DNA of 16,994 bases from SLFT01 sp964493075 (GTDB lineage Bacteria > Hydrogenedentota > Hydrogenedentia > Hydrogenedentales > CAITNO01). Location: NCBI GenBank assembly GCA_964493075.1, contig CAZBNU010000075.1, forward strand, positions 1 through 16,994, in the 5' to 3' direction. Below are positions 7,416 to 13,931 of the stretch, one piece after another; the stretch's first letter is position 1, and each line of letters starts with the position of its first letter. Position numbers and translations under genes: made by a program. Under the pieces are notes generated by a model that was not told the DNA's origin, made no database searches, and was given only the letters and a program-made list of their open reading frames with translations.

Positions 7416-8266
7416 TGCAACCGCTGCACCTTTCAGCCGTGAGCAACTTGTCCCATACGCTATTGGAAGACCAATCCACCACGCGCATCATGGGCATCCT
7501 CAACACAACGCCCGATTCCTTTTATGATGGTGGTCGCTATTTTGCACCCGAAGCGGCCGCCGCCCACGCTGATAAACTGCGTGACGACGGTGCGCACATT
7601 CTGGATGTGGGTGCGGAGTCGTCACGACCAGGCGCGAATCCGGTAACCCTTGAGGAAGAACTCCGACGCGCACTGCCTGTGGTGGAGGCAGCTGTGGCAA
7701 CAGGGCTTCCCGTTTCCATTGATACACGCCGTGCGGAAACAGCGCGCAGGGCGTTGGCGATCGGTGCACTCATGGTGAACGACATTACAGGATTGCGCGG
7801 CGATGACACCATGGCAGAGGTAGTGGCGGAGTCGGAATGTTATTGCGTCCTCATGCACATGCGTGGCGACCCCAAGACAATGCAGAACAACCCCCGCTAT
7901 ACAGATGTGGTTGACGACATACGCACCTTCTTTCAAGAGCGTGTTGAAGTGGCGCTGCACCGCGGCATTGCTGAAAATAAAATCTGGCTTGATCCCGGCT
8001 TTGGTTTTGGCAAGACAGTCGCGCAAAACCTTGAACTGATCCGACGTCTGGATGAATTCAAGACACTGGGGTTCCCGCTGCTCCTGGGCACGTCGAACAA
8101 ATCCACCATCGGCGCCGTGCTTGATACGCCGCCTGAAGAACGTACATACGGTACTGCGGCGACAGTGGCATTGGCAATTGCCAAGGGCGTACACTGTGTG
8201 CGTGTACACGATGTGAAAGCGATGGCACAGGTTGCCAGAATGTGCGATGCTGTTTTGAAACAGTAG
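7415..8266 (+). CDS. folP: Dihydropteroate synthase
   Basis: A 283-residue cytosolic enzyme joining 6-hydroxymethyl-dihydropterin pyrophosphate to p-aminobenzoate in folate synthesis; the target of sulfonamides. It has the TIM-barrel DHPS signatures: MGILNTTPDSFYDGG (26-40), DVGAESSRPGA (64-74), SIDTRR (101-106), VNDITG (121-126), DPGFGFGKT (193-201), GTSNKS (225-230) and RVHDV (263-267). In GTSNKS the Arg usual before the catalytic-site Lys is Asn; the Lys (K229) is kept. The GTG start lies in TAGTG, sharing its G with the ftsH stop, so translation is probably coupled. A second in-frame GTG at 7439 would give a shorter N-terminus and cannot be excluded. The ftsH-folP order is also seen in enterobacteria. 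Confidence 0.97.
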   Translation: MQPLHLSAVSNLSHTLLEDQSTTRIMGILNTTPDSFYDGGRYFAPEAAAAHADKLRDDGAHILDVGAESSRPGANPVTLEEELRRALPVVEAAVATGLPVSIDTRRAETARRALAIGALMVNDITGLRGDDTMAEVVAESECYCVLMHMRGDPKTMQNNPRYTDVVDDIRTFFQERVEVALHRGIAENKIWLDPGFGFGKTVAQNLELIRRLDEFKTLGFPLLLGTSNKSTIGAVLDTPPEERTYGTAATVALAIAKGVHCVRVHDVKAMAQVARMCDAVLKQ

Positions 8267-8299
8267 GACAAGTTAAAGGGGTATGTAAAGGACGGAAAC

Positions 8300-9043
8300 A
8301 TGATAGAGCTCGGCGTAAACATTGACCATGTGGCTACCCTGCGTCAGGCACGGCGCGGTATCGCTCCCGATGTGGTTGCTGCGGCCAAAATATGCGAACT
8401 TGCTGGCGCAGACCAGATTACAGTGCATCTGCGCGCCGACCGGCGGCACATTCAGGACGCTGACGTCTATGCCCTCAAACAGACCTTGCTGGTGCGCATG
8501 AACCTTGAAATGGCCGCTGTCCCTGAAATTATTTCCATCGCCCATGATGTCAAACCGGAAACCGTATGTGTTGTGCCGGAAAAGCGTGAGGAAGTCACCA
8601 CCGAGGGCGGACTGGATGTGGCAGGACAACAGGAAAAAATGGCCGAACTAACCAGCGGGATGCACGCGCATGGCATTCAGGTCAGTATGTTTATTGATCC
8701 GGAACCCCACCAGATTGAGGCCTCCGCTGCTGTTGGCGCTGATTACGTGGAACTGCATACCGGCGCCTATGCCAACAGCACAGGCCAAGCCCATGAAGCA
8801 GAACTCAAACGGTTATGGGAATGTGCAGAAGTTATCAAACAAACCCCCATGCGCTATCACGCAGGACACGGCCTAACCGTCCGTAATCTCATGCCCGTGG
8901 CGCTCATCCCCACCCTACGTGAAGTAAACATCGGCCACGATATCATTGCGCGCGCCCTTTTCATTGGACTGGACGCCGCAGTAAAGGAAATCATAGGAGT
9001 GCTGAAAGAAGCCGTGGCAGCACCGATTCAAAGAAGGGGTTAG
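8300..9043 (+). CDS. pdxJ: Pyridoxine 5'-phosphate synthase
   Basis: A 247-residue cytosolic TIM-barrel enzyme that condenses 1-deoxyxylulose 5-phosphate with 3-amino-2-oxopropyl phosphate to pyridoxine 5'-phosphate in the DXP-dependent vitamin B6 route. Nearly every family landmark is present: GVNIDHVATLRQARR (5-19), ITVHLRADRRHI (40-51; the Glu usual in this stretch is Ala), NLEMA (68-72), VPEKREEVTTEGGLDV (92-107), VSMFIDPE, ELHTGAYA, AGHGLT and NIGHDIIARALFIGL. AAAGGACGG precedes the ATG. It follows folP by 33 bases and is probably the last gene of the ftsH-folP-pdxJ operon, as a hairpin starts at its stop codon. The presence of PdxJ implies the DXP-dependent rather than the PdxS/PdxT route for PLP. 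Confidence 0.98.
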   Translation: MIELGVNIDHVATLRQARRGIAPDVVAAAKICELAGADQITVHLRADRRHIQDADVYALKQTLLVRMNLEMAAVPEIISIAHDVKPETVCVVPEKREEVTTEGGLDVAGQQEKMAELTSGMHAHGIQVSMFIDPEPHQIEASAAVGADYVELHTGAYANSTGQAHEAELKRLWECAEVIKQTPMRYHAGHGLTVRNLMPVALIPTLREVNIGHDIIARALFIGLDAAVKEIIGVLKEAVAAPIQRRG

Positions 9044-9075
9044 GGCTCGCGACGAAATTGGATTTCGTCACGCCC
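9043..9075 (+). terminator. Stem-loop directly after pdxJ, possible terminator
   Basis: GACGAAAT (9051-9058) and ATTTCGTC (9062-9069) form a perfect 8-bp stem with a TGG loop; GGGC (9043-9046) and GCCC (9072-9075) can extend it across a small internal bulge. The following bases (TTGCTCTT) are T-rich but not a clean U-tract, so intrinsic termination is possible but not certain. Confidence 0.5.
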
Positions 9076-9225
9076 TTGCTCTTAAAATTGCATTTCCTCT
9101 TCGCAGTCCTGGGGGAAATATCTTATGCGAGCGTTGCATGCAACCCGGAACAATATCATTACTATCGTCATCAGAAGGCTTGACCGCTGTTAGCGGCGAT
9201 TCGCAAAAGAAAGGTGGTGCGAAAC

Positions 9226-9266
9226 GATTTCGATACGACTAGTTTCACGAAGTCCATATCGAAATC
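9226..9266. repeat. Perfect 10-bp inverted repeat, 21-base loop
   Basis: GATTTCGATA (9226-9235) and TATCGAAATC (9257-9266) are exact reverse complements. It lies about 225 bases before the transporter start. It could be an operator-like dyad or an RNA hairpin. Confidence 0.65.
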
Positions 9267-9476
9267 CAAATCGGAAAAGAATGTAATTTTCATCTGGCGT
9301 AGTTTATAGCAGTTACAAAATGCTTTCTTGGGAACCCTTGACATCTTTTATGGTGGTTCCGGCTGCACCGCGTTTGGCTATCGGAAACATGACATTTCTA
9401 AGGTGGGCTTTTGCCTACAATACATGGTATTATCTGAACACGACAAGCACGGAACACGCTTACTATCAGGGACATC

Positions 9477-9485
9477 GGAAAGGGA
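9477..9485 (+). promoter_or_regulatory. Shine-Dalgarno that sets the transporter start
   Basis: GGAAAGGGA ends five bases before the ATG at 9491. The reading frame extends 57 codons further upstream to an ATG at 9320, but no ribosome-binding site is there and the extension is not transporter-like. Confidence 0.75.
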
Positions 9486-9490
9486 AAAAT

Positions 9491-11071
9491 ATGCTGCTAC
9501 TGGACTTTTTCAAGACTGGCACGGATAAACCCGTTCTGGAGAACAAGGAAGAGATCAGGCGCATTTATGAATGGAAGCGCAAGACTGTTTTCTTCGGCCT
9601 TATATTCGGATACAGTTTTTATTATGTGTGTCGTCTGACCATCTCCATTGCCAAAAAGCCAATCATTGACGATGGTGTGCTTACTCCGGAGCAGTTGGGA
9701 ACCATCGGCTTTGCCTTTTTTATTGCTTATGCCTTTGGAAAGTTTGTCAATGGCTTTCTGGCAGATCGCAGCAATATCGGAAGGCTCATGTCCACAGGTT
9801 TGCTGGTGTCCGCAGTGATTCTGGTCATTTTCGGTTTCACGAAGGCCTTCCTGCTCTTTGTCATACTCTGGGGGGTAAATGGCTGGTTCCAAGCCATGGG
9901 TTCCGCGCCCAGCGGCGCGTCCATCTCGCAATGGTTCAGCAACAAGGAGCGGGGCTCACGCTACAGCCTCTGGAGTTCTGCCCATCCCATCGGCGAAGGC
10001 ATCAGTATGGTGGCAACAGCGACCATCATCTCCTATTTTTCATGGAGAATGGGATTCTGGGTGGCAGGCACCTCTGGCATCATAGTGGCTTTATTGTTGT
10101 TCAAACTGCTCGCCGACCGGCCGCGTGCCTATGGCCTGCCCACGGTGGCGGACTACAAAAATGATCATACCCAGGAAACCGTTGCCAACGAGGACAACGT
10201 AAACAAAGCACAATTTGAGGTTTTGAAAAATCCTTATGTATGGATTCTCGGCTTCTCCAGTGTTGCTGTATACATTGCGCGGTACGGCATTAACAGTTGG
10301 GGGCCCATGTACCTGCAGGAAGCCAAAGATTACACGCTTATCACGGCGGGATTGGTGCTGGGCTGGGCAAAAATGATCGAATTGTCCGGCGCCATCACGT
10401 CCGGACTGGTTTCCGACTATTTTTTCGGTGCAAGACGGAATGTACCCACCCTGTTATATGGCCTTATTATGGTATCCGGATTGCTGACGCTGTATTTCAG
10501 TCCCTCCACCAATATCGCAAGCATGGAGTCCACCGCCACAGACGCCTTTGTCACAGGAACGGTCAGCGATACAGTACGTCATATCTTTGAAGGGGCCGGT
10601 GTTATCCTGCCTGAAGAAGCAACAATGGAGTATTATGCCGCGAAAGACGATGAACCTGCTGTGTGGCTTATCAAGAATGACAAATGGTATCTCTTCTGGA
10701 CTGGGTATGCGGTTGAGGAAATGCCTGAGCGGCTGAAAATCACCGCAAAATACCGTCTGTCCCATTTGCTTGGCGTGGCGCTGTTTTGCTTCGGCCTCGG
10801 CGGTATGTTGGTGTTTGTGGGCGGACTCATCGCCATAGACATCTGCTCCAAACGCGCCAGCGGCGCCGCCATGGGCATGGTGGGCATGTTCAGTTATCTT
10901 GGTGCGGCCGTGCAGGACTTGATAAGCGGAAAACTGATTCAAGCCAACGCGATGACTGTGGACGGCCAACTCACTCATGACTTTGACACCGTGTTTCTAT
11001 TCTGGCTTGGCGCTGCCGTTGCATCCGTATTACTGTCATCCATACTGTGGAATGTCAAAGCGAAGGATTGA
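9491..11071 (+). CDS. MFS transporter, organophosphate:phosphate antiporter (GlpT/UhpT/UhpC-like), with large internal loop
   Basis: An inner-membrane 12-helix major facilitator of the OPA family, which exchanges phosphorylated sugars or glycerol 3-phosphate for phosphate, or senses them (UhpC). It is 526 residues; relatives are usually near 450. Seen: TM1 about 32-50 with YYVCRLTISIAKK (44-56), EQLGTIGFAFFIAYAFGKFVN (67-87), ADRSNIGRLM after TM2 (91-100), VNGWFQAMGSAPSG (129-142), WSSAHPIGEG (161-170) and the central cytoplasmic loop about 211-245. Between the hydrophobic stretches near 318-336 and 425-447 there is an extra hydrophilic segment of roughly 85 residues (about 338-424) rich in Glu, Asp and Tyr/Trp, predicted on the periplasmic side. 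The PfkB kinase follows 86 bases later and may share its transcript. Substrate unknown. Confidence 0.92.
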   Translation: MLLLDFFKTGTDKPVLENKEEIRRIYEWKRKTVFFGLIFGYSFYYVCRLTISIAKKPIIDDGVLTPEQLGTIGFAFFIAYAFGKFVNGFLADRSNIGRLMSTGLLVSAVILVIFGFTKAFLLFVILWGVNGWFQAMGSAPSGASISQWFSNKERGSRYSLWSSAHPIGEGISMVATATIISYFSWRMGFWVAGTSGIIVALLLFKLLADRPRAYGLPTVADYKNDHTQETVANEDNVNKAQFEVLKNPYVWILGFSSVAVYIARYGINSWGPMYLQEAKDYTLITAGLVLGWAKMIELSGAITSGLVSDYFFGARRNVPTLLYGLIMVSGLLTLYFSPSTNIASMESTATDAFVTGTVSDTVRHIFEGAGVILPEEATMEYYAAKDDEPAVWLIKNDKWYLFWTGYAVEEMPERLKITAKYRLSHLLGVALFCFGLGGMLVFVGGLIAIDICSKRASGAAMGMVGMFSYLGAAVQDLISGKLIQANAMTVDGQLTHDFDTVFLFWLGAAVASVLLSSILWNVKAKD

Positions 11072-11074
11072 CAG

Positions 11075-11141
11075 GCGAAAACAGGGACTATACCAAGCGA
11101 GTGACCAACGGAAGCGAAAAAGGGACTTCCCCTGTTTTCGC
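11075..11141. repeat. REP-like inverted repeat with two competing left arms
   Basis: GCGAAAACAGGG (11075-11086) is the exact reverse complement of CCCTGTTTTCGC (11130-11141). A second, slightly diverged left arm GCGAAAAAGGGA (11114-11125) lies inside and can compete for the same right arm with a short loop. Sequences of the type AAAACAGGG...CCCTGTTTT resemble REP/BIME-type dispersed palindromes; whether this genome has many copies or a RAYT transposase cannot be seen here. The element fills the gap between the transporter stop and the kinase ribosome-binding site. Confidence 0.75.
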
Positions 11142-11147
11142 GTACTA

Positions 11148-11155
11148 TGAGGAAA
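11148..11155 (+). promoter_or_regulatory. Shine-Dalgarno that sets the PfkB kinase start
   Basis: TGAGGAAA lies just before the ATG at 11158. The open frame runs back to 11047, but that part is the REP-like element and the end of the transporter gene read out of frame, so the kinase starts at 11158. Confidence 0.75.
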
Positions 11156-11157
11156 GC

Positions 11158-12021
11158 ATGAACCATTACACTTTACTGATTCTCGGCGCGGTTTCCAAAG
11201 ACATCATCATTACGCCTGAAGATACGGAATACTCCATCGGCGGCGCAGTGGTCTATTCCTCTGTTGCAGTGAAACATCTCGGCGCAAACCTGCTGGCAGT
11301 AACCAAACTTCATCCCGATGATACATCCGCGCTGGAGATATTCGACCGATACAATGTCCCCTATCTAGTCCGTGAATCTCCAACGACAACTTCCATCCGG
11401 AATACCTATCACACGGCAGACCGTGACCGCCGCACTTGCGAAGCATTAAGCATGGTGGCGCCCTTCACGCTTGATGACATGCCTGCTGACGTAACAGCAG
11501 ACGTGTATTACCTGGGTGGTCTCATGAAAGGCGAATTTCCGGAGGACTTTGTGCTTGCCATGACCCAACGCGGCAAGGTTGCCATTGATGCCCAGGGGTT
11601 CATGCGGGTCAATGAGAACGGCCCCATGGTGTTCCGCGACTGGGACAACAAGAAGGAAGTCATTGCAGCGGTGCATTACCTGAAAACAGACGCCGCCGAG
11701 GCGGAGACCCTGACCGGCGAACAGGACCGCTTCAAAGCCATCAAAATGCTCGCTTCCTGGGGAGCGAAAGAGATCATGCTCACCCACCATACCGAAGTGC
11801 TGGTCTGCGTGGACGGCGAAATCTACGCATCTCCCTTCACAGCACGCAACCTGTCCGGACGCACCGGGCGCGGCGACACCTGCTTCGCCTCCTACTGCTA
11901 CTGGCGGCAACACCATACCCCTGAAGAAGCCTGCCGTTTTGCCGCAGCAGTCACTTCCTGTAAAATGGAGCAGCCAGGTCCCTACACGGGGAATCTGGAA
12001 GAAATAGTTAAATTGATTTGA
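11158..12021 (+). CDS. PfkB-family carbohydrate kinase
   Basis: A 287-residue cytosolic ribokinase/PfkB-type kinase. Seen: the N-terminal ILGAVSKDI (8-16), the glycine pair motif SIGGAVVYSSVAVKHLG (26-42) that in the family contacts the sugar, NTYHTADRDRRT at 82-93 where the lid strands run, the segment YLKTDAAEAETLTG (174-187) equivalent to the family N-x-x-E region, and the C-terminal active-site motif TGRGDT (236-241) with catalytic D240. In the family anion-hole motif G-A-G-D the Ala is Arg here. It is slightly shorter than ribokinase (about 310). Start and ribosome-binding site are clear. It lies downstream of an organophosphate-type transporter, which fits sugar-phosphate metabolism, but the substrate cannot be told; a nucleoside or sugar acid is also possible. 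Confidence 0.9.
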   Translation: MNHYTLLILGAVSKDIIITPEDTEYSIGGAVVYSSVAVKHLGANLLAVTKLHPDDTSALEIFDRYNVPYLVRESPTTTSIRNTYHTADRDRRTCEALSMVAPFTLDDMPADVTADVYYLGGLMKGEFPEDFVLAMTQRGKVAIDAQGFMRVNENGPMVFRDWDNKKEVIAAVHYLKTDAAEAETLTGEQDRFKAIKMLASWGAKEIMLTHHTEVLVCVDGEIYASPFTARNLSGRTGRGDTCFASYCYWRQHHTPEEACRFAAAVTSCKMEQPGPYTGNLEEIVKLI

Positions 12022-12072
12022 GACGCGAGATTGCTTCCGAAGGAACCTCAATTAGCGGGATAAGGAAATCAG

Positions 12073-12756
12073 ATGGAAACGGCCAATATGGGTAACAGCA
12101 ATGAGAATGCAAATCAAAAAATTGACTGGCATGATATCAGAGTAGGTCTACTGATCGGATGCCTTGTTGTTGTTGTCAAGGTAATTAAACATTTTATGCC
12201 CGGCCTGCAATTAGGCAATCTTGATGGCCTGGTTGCCTTTTTCTTATGTGTTCAATACACTATATACCGGGCACGACAGGAACCTGAAAAACTGGATGAA
12301 TGGGGCATTACCACCCCCATAACCCGTTCCGCTTTAATGATTATTACGCTTGCGACTTCATGTGCAATCGCCGTCCTTGCTGCCTGCAGCCTGCTATTAA
12401 CCGACACCTTGTCCTTTGAAATCCGGTATATATCAAAAATGGTGGAGTATATTATTTCCGCATTCCCGCAACAGTTTTTCATGTGTTCCGTCGGTCTGGT
12501 TACCCTGTCAAAATTTCCTCTCTTAAAGGGGCTTTGGCGGTTGCCTTTTGTCGTGGGATTGCTCTTCGCATTGGCGCATTTTTGGGTACCGTTCCACTTT
12601 CCCGGAACAAAAATCCCCTTGCAAGTCATCGTTACTTTTCCTATGGGGTTTTTCGCAGCCTGGTATTTTCTGAAGTTCAGAAATATCTTACCCCTCACGG
12701 TCTCCCATGCCATCCTCTATGTGCTCCTGCATCACTGGGTGGAAGTGCAGTTATAG
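12073..12756 (+). CDS. Polytopic membrane protein with CPBP (CAAX-protease-like) fold, canonical catalytic residues absent
   Basis: A 227-residue inner-membrane protein, with hydrophobic segments near 23-37, 51-64, 86-110, 126-146, 158-172, 184-201 and 205-220. The spacing of three segments matches CPBP intramembrane proteases: AFPQQFFMC (130-138) at the E-E-x-x-x-R motif, FALAH (165-169) at F-x-x-x-H, and SHAILY (211-216) at H-x-x-x-N. The two glutamates are glutamines (Q133, Q134), the Arg is Cys and the Asn is Tyr, while both histidines (H169, H212) remain. It is probably a non-proteolytic or altered member. AAGGAAATCAG before the ATG supports the start; M6 is a less likely alternative. 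It follows the PfkB kinase by 51 bases. The CPBP assignment rests on motif spacing alone and is tentative. Confidence 0.65.
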   Translation: METANMGNSNENANQKIDWHDIRVGLLIGCLVVVVKVIKHFMPGLQLGNLDGLVAFFLCVQYTIYRARQEPEKLDEWGITTPITRSALMIITLATSCAIAVLAACSLLLTDTLSFEIRYISKMVEYIISAFPQQFFMCSVGLVTLSKFPLLKGLWRLPFVVGLLFALAHFWVPFHFPGTKIPLQVIVTFPMGFFAAWYFLKFRNILPLTVSHAILYVLLHHWVEVQL

Positions 12757-12858
12757 CCTGTAGCCAACATCTTACGACATTAAATTTGAAAACACATGGG
12801 GGATTCCGGTTAGGCTAGTAAGCATGTGGCATAATAATGTACCCTTCGGGAATCCGAG

Positions 12859-13662
12859 TTGAACACAACAACACTCTTAAATACCCTGCACGGTCTCCTG
12901 TTGCTGGTGCGGGATTTTTCAGCGTATGCAACCATGTTCTTTTTTGTCATTTTTGGGACATGGTCGCTGCATAAGCGCTTCCAGAAGCACGAAGAATGGT
13001 CGCTGCGCAGCCAGTCGTTCGTACTGCTGGGGGTGATGCTGTTTTATCTGCTTGAGATACCCACCCTGCGTTTTATGATGCACGAAAGTGTTGTGCAATT
13101 TATCTTTACCCTGCTGGGGCTGCTGGTGGCGGGTCTAGCCCTCTATGGTCACATCGCCGTCTCACTTATCTCACGCCTCATGGTCGAATTCCTTATCCCG
13201 GACAATCCCGCCGCCGCTTCCACGCCGCGCCTTGGGCCTGCAGAAGCCTTGGAAGGACAGGGAGACTGGGAAGGGGCGCTCCATGAATACTACATCCTGG
13301 CCCGCATATACCCCAACAACGCCATGATTTCCGTACGCGCAGCAAACAACCTGCTGCGTCTGAACCGCAACGAAGAAGCCGCTGCCTGGTTTGAACGTGC
13401 CATTAAGTACACAAATAAAGCCGAGGACAACCTGGCACTGGTGCGCCGTCTGTGCGACACACTGGAATCCCTGCAGCAACCTGAACGCATCACTGAAGTC
13501 CTGCGTCTTTTTGCAGAACGCTTCGCGGATCACGAATCTGTGAAGAATATCGTTAATGACTTAGCGAATTCCTCAACCGGGATAAGCGAAAATAAAGAGA
13601 ACATTATGGTCAGCGACATGCTCGTCCCCCTTGAAGACGCACCCATTCAGGAGGATGAATAA
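12859..13662 (+). CDS. Membrane protein with N-terminal TM helices and a C-terminal TPR-like domain (TTG start)
   Basis: I do not recognise a named family. The 267-residue product has three hydrophobic segments about 22-37, 53-73 and 79-105, then a soluble alpha-helical part about 125-235. Within it, GPAEALEGQGDWEGALHEYY (126-145), SVRAANNLLRLNRNEEAAAW (158-177) and the helices after 187 have the helix pairs and A/G/Y positions of tetratricopeptide repeats; LARIYPNN (147-154) is a typical repeat boundary. The last 25 residues are acidic. The domain order suggests a membrane-tethered scaffold. The start is a TTG at 12859 with GGGA seven bases upstream; no ATG lies in frame before the TM segments. 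It follows the CPBP-like gene by about 100 bases and precedes a doubtful small ORF and xer. Confidence 0.75.
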   Translation: MNTTTLLNTLHGLLLLVRDFSAYATMFFFVIFGTWSLHKRFQKHEEWSLRSQSFVLLGVMLFYLLEIPTLRFMMHESVVQFIFTLLGLLVAGLALYGHIAVSLISRLMVEFLIPDNPAAASTPRLGPAEALEGQGDWEGALHEYYILARIYPNNAMISVRAANNLLRLNRNEEAAAWFERAIKYTNKAEDNLALVRRLCDTLESLQQPERITEVLRLFAERFADHESVKNIVNDLANSSTGISENKENIMVSDMLVPLEDAPIQEDE

Positions 13663-13667
13663 CCAAT

Positions 13668-13931
13668 ATGGGTGAAGGGGCCAGAAGACAAAAGGAAAGA
13701 GACCTAAAAACTTTTGTGGGACTTGTGTTCTTTGCGGCTTTTCTACTTTGCGTTACATTAGTTTTTCAGTTGTGGTGCTTCGGTGAACTGCGGTATCATC
13801 AACGATGTCCCATTACTCTTTGCCACCCTATGGATACCTGTTATGTCGGCTGTGGATATATTGCGTTATCTGAATTATCTGCGCGTGGAACGAAATTTTT
13901 CGCGTCACACGTTGCGGGCGTATGCCAATGA
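13668..13931 (+). CDS. Possible small membrane protein, doubtful
   Basis: An 87-codon frame starting five bases after the membrane-TPR stop, with GGAGGA twelve bases upstream. Residues 15-38 (TFVGLVFFAAFLLCVTLVFQLWCF) form one convincing hydrophobic helix after a basic, charged start (GEGARRQKERD), as in small inner-membrane proteins. The rest (after about residue 40) looks random, and the last 89 bases overlap the start of xer in another frame. Either it is a real short gene, possibly ended by an unrecognised frameshift, or it is chance sequence in the 180-base gap before xer. Confidence 0.3.
   Translation: MGEGARRQKERDLKTFVGLVFFAAFLLCVTLVFQLWCFGELRYHQRCPITLCHPMDTCYVGCGYIALSELSARGTKFFASHVAGVCQ

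Larger units (their letters stand above)
9044..9490. other. Intergenic region between pdxJ and the OPA transporter gene
   Basis: About 450 bases with no convincing gene. It holds the post-pdxJ hairpin, a short CCGCT/AGCGG hairpin (9184-9196), and a 10-bp perfect inverted repeat (9226-9266). A TTGACA occurs at 9338-9343 but has no -10 hexamer at a suitable distance; TACAAT at 9416-9421 has no -35 partner at standard spacing. The transporter promoter is probably here but I cannot place it. Confidence 0.6.

Noticed and set aside
9338..9366. TTGACA at 9338 as a -35 box for the transporter
   Set aside because: No acceptable -10 hexamer lies 16-18 bases downstream.
9320..9490. N-terminal extension of the transporter from an ATG at 9320
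   Set aside because: No ribosome-binding site there, unlike the strong one before 9491, and the sequence does not resemble OPA transporters.
11047..11157. N-terminal extension of the PfkB kinase
   Set aside because: It runs through the end of the transporter gene and the palindromic repeat; the Shine-Dalgarno and family N-terminus place the start at 11158.
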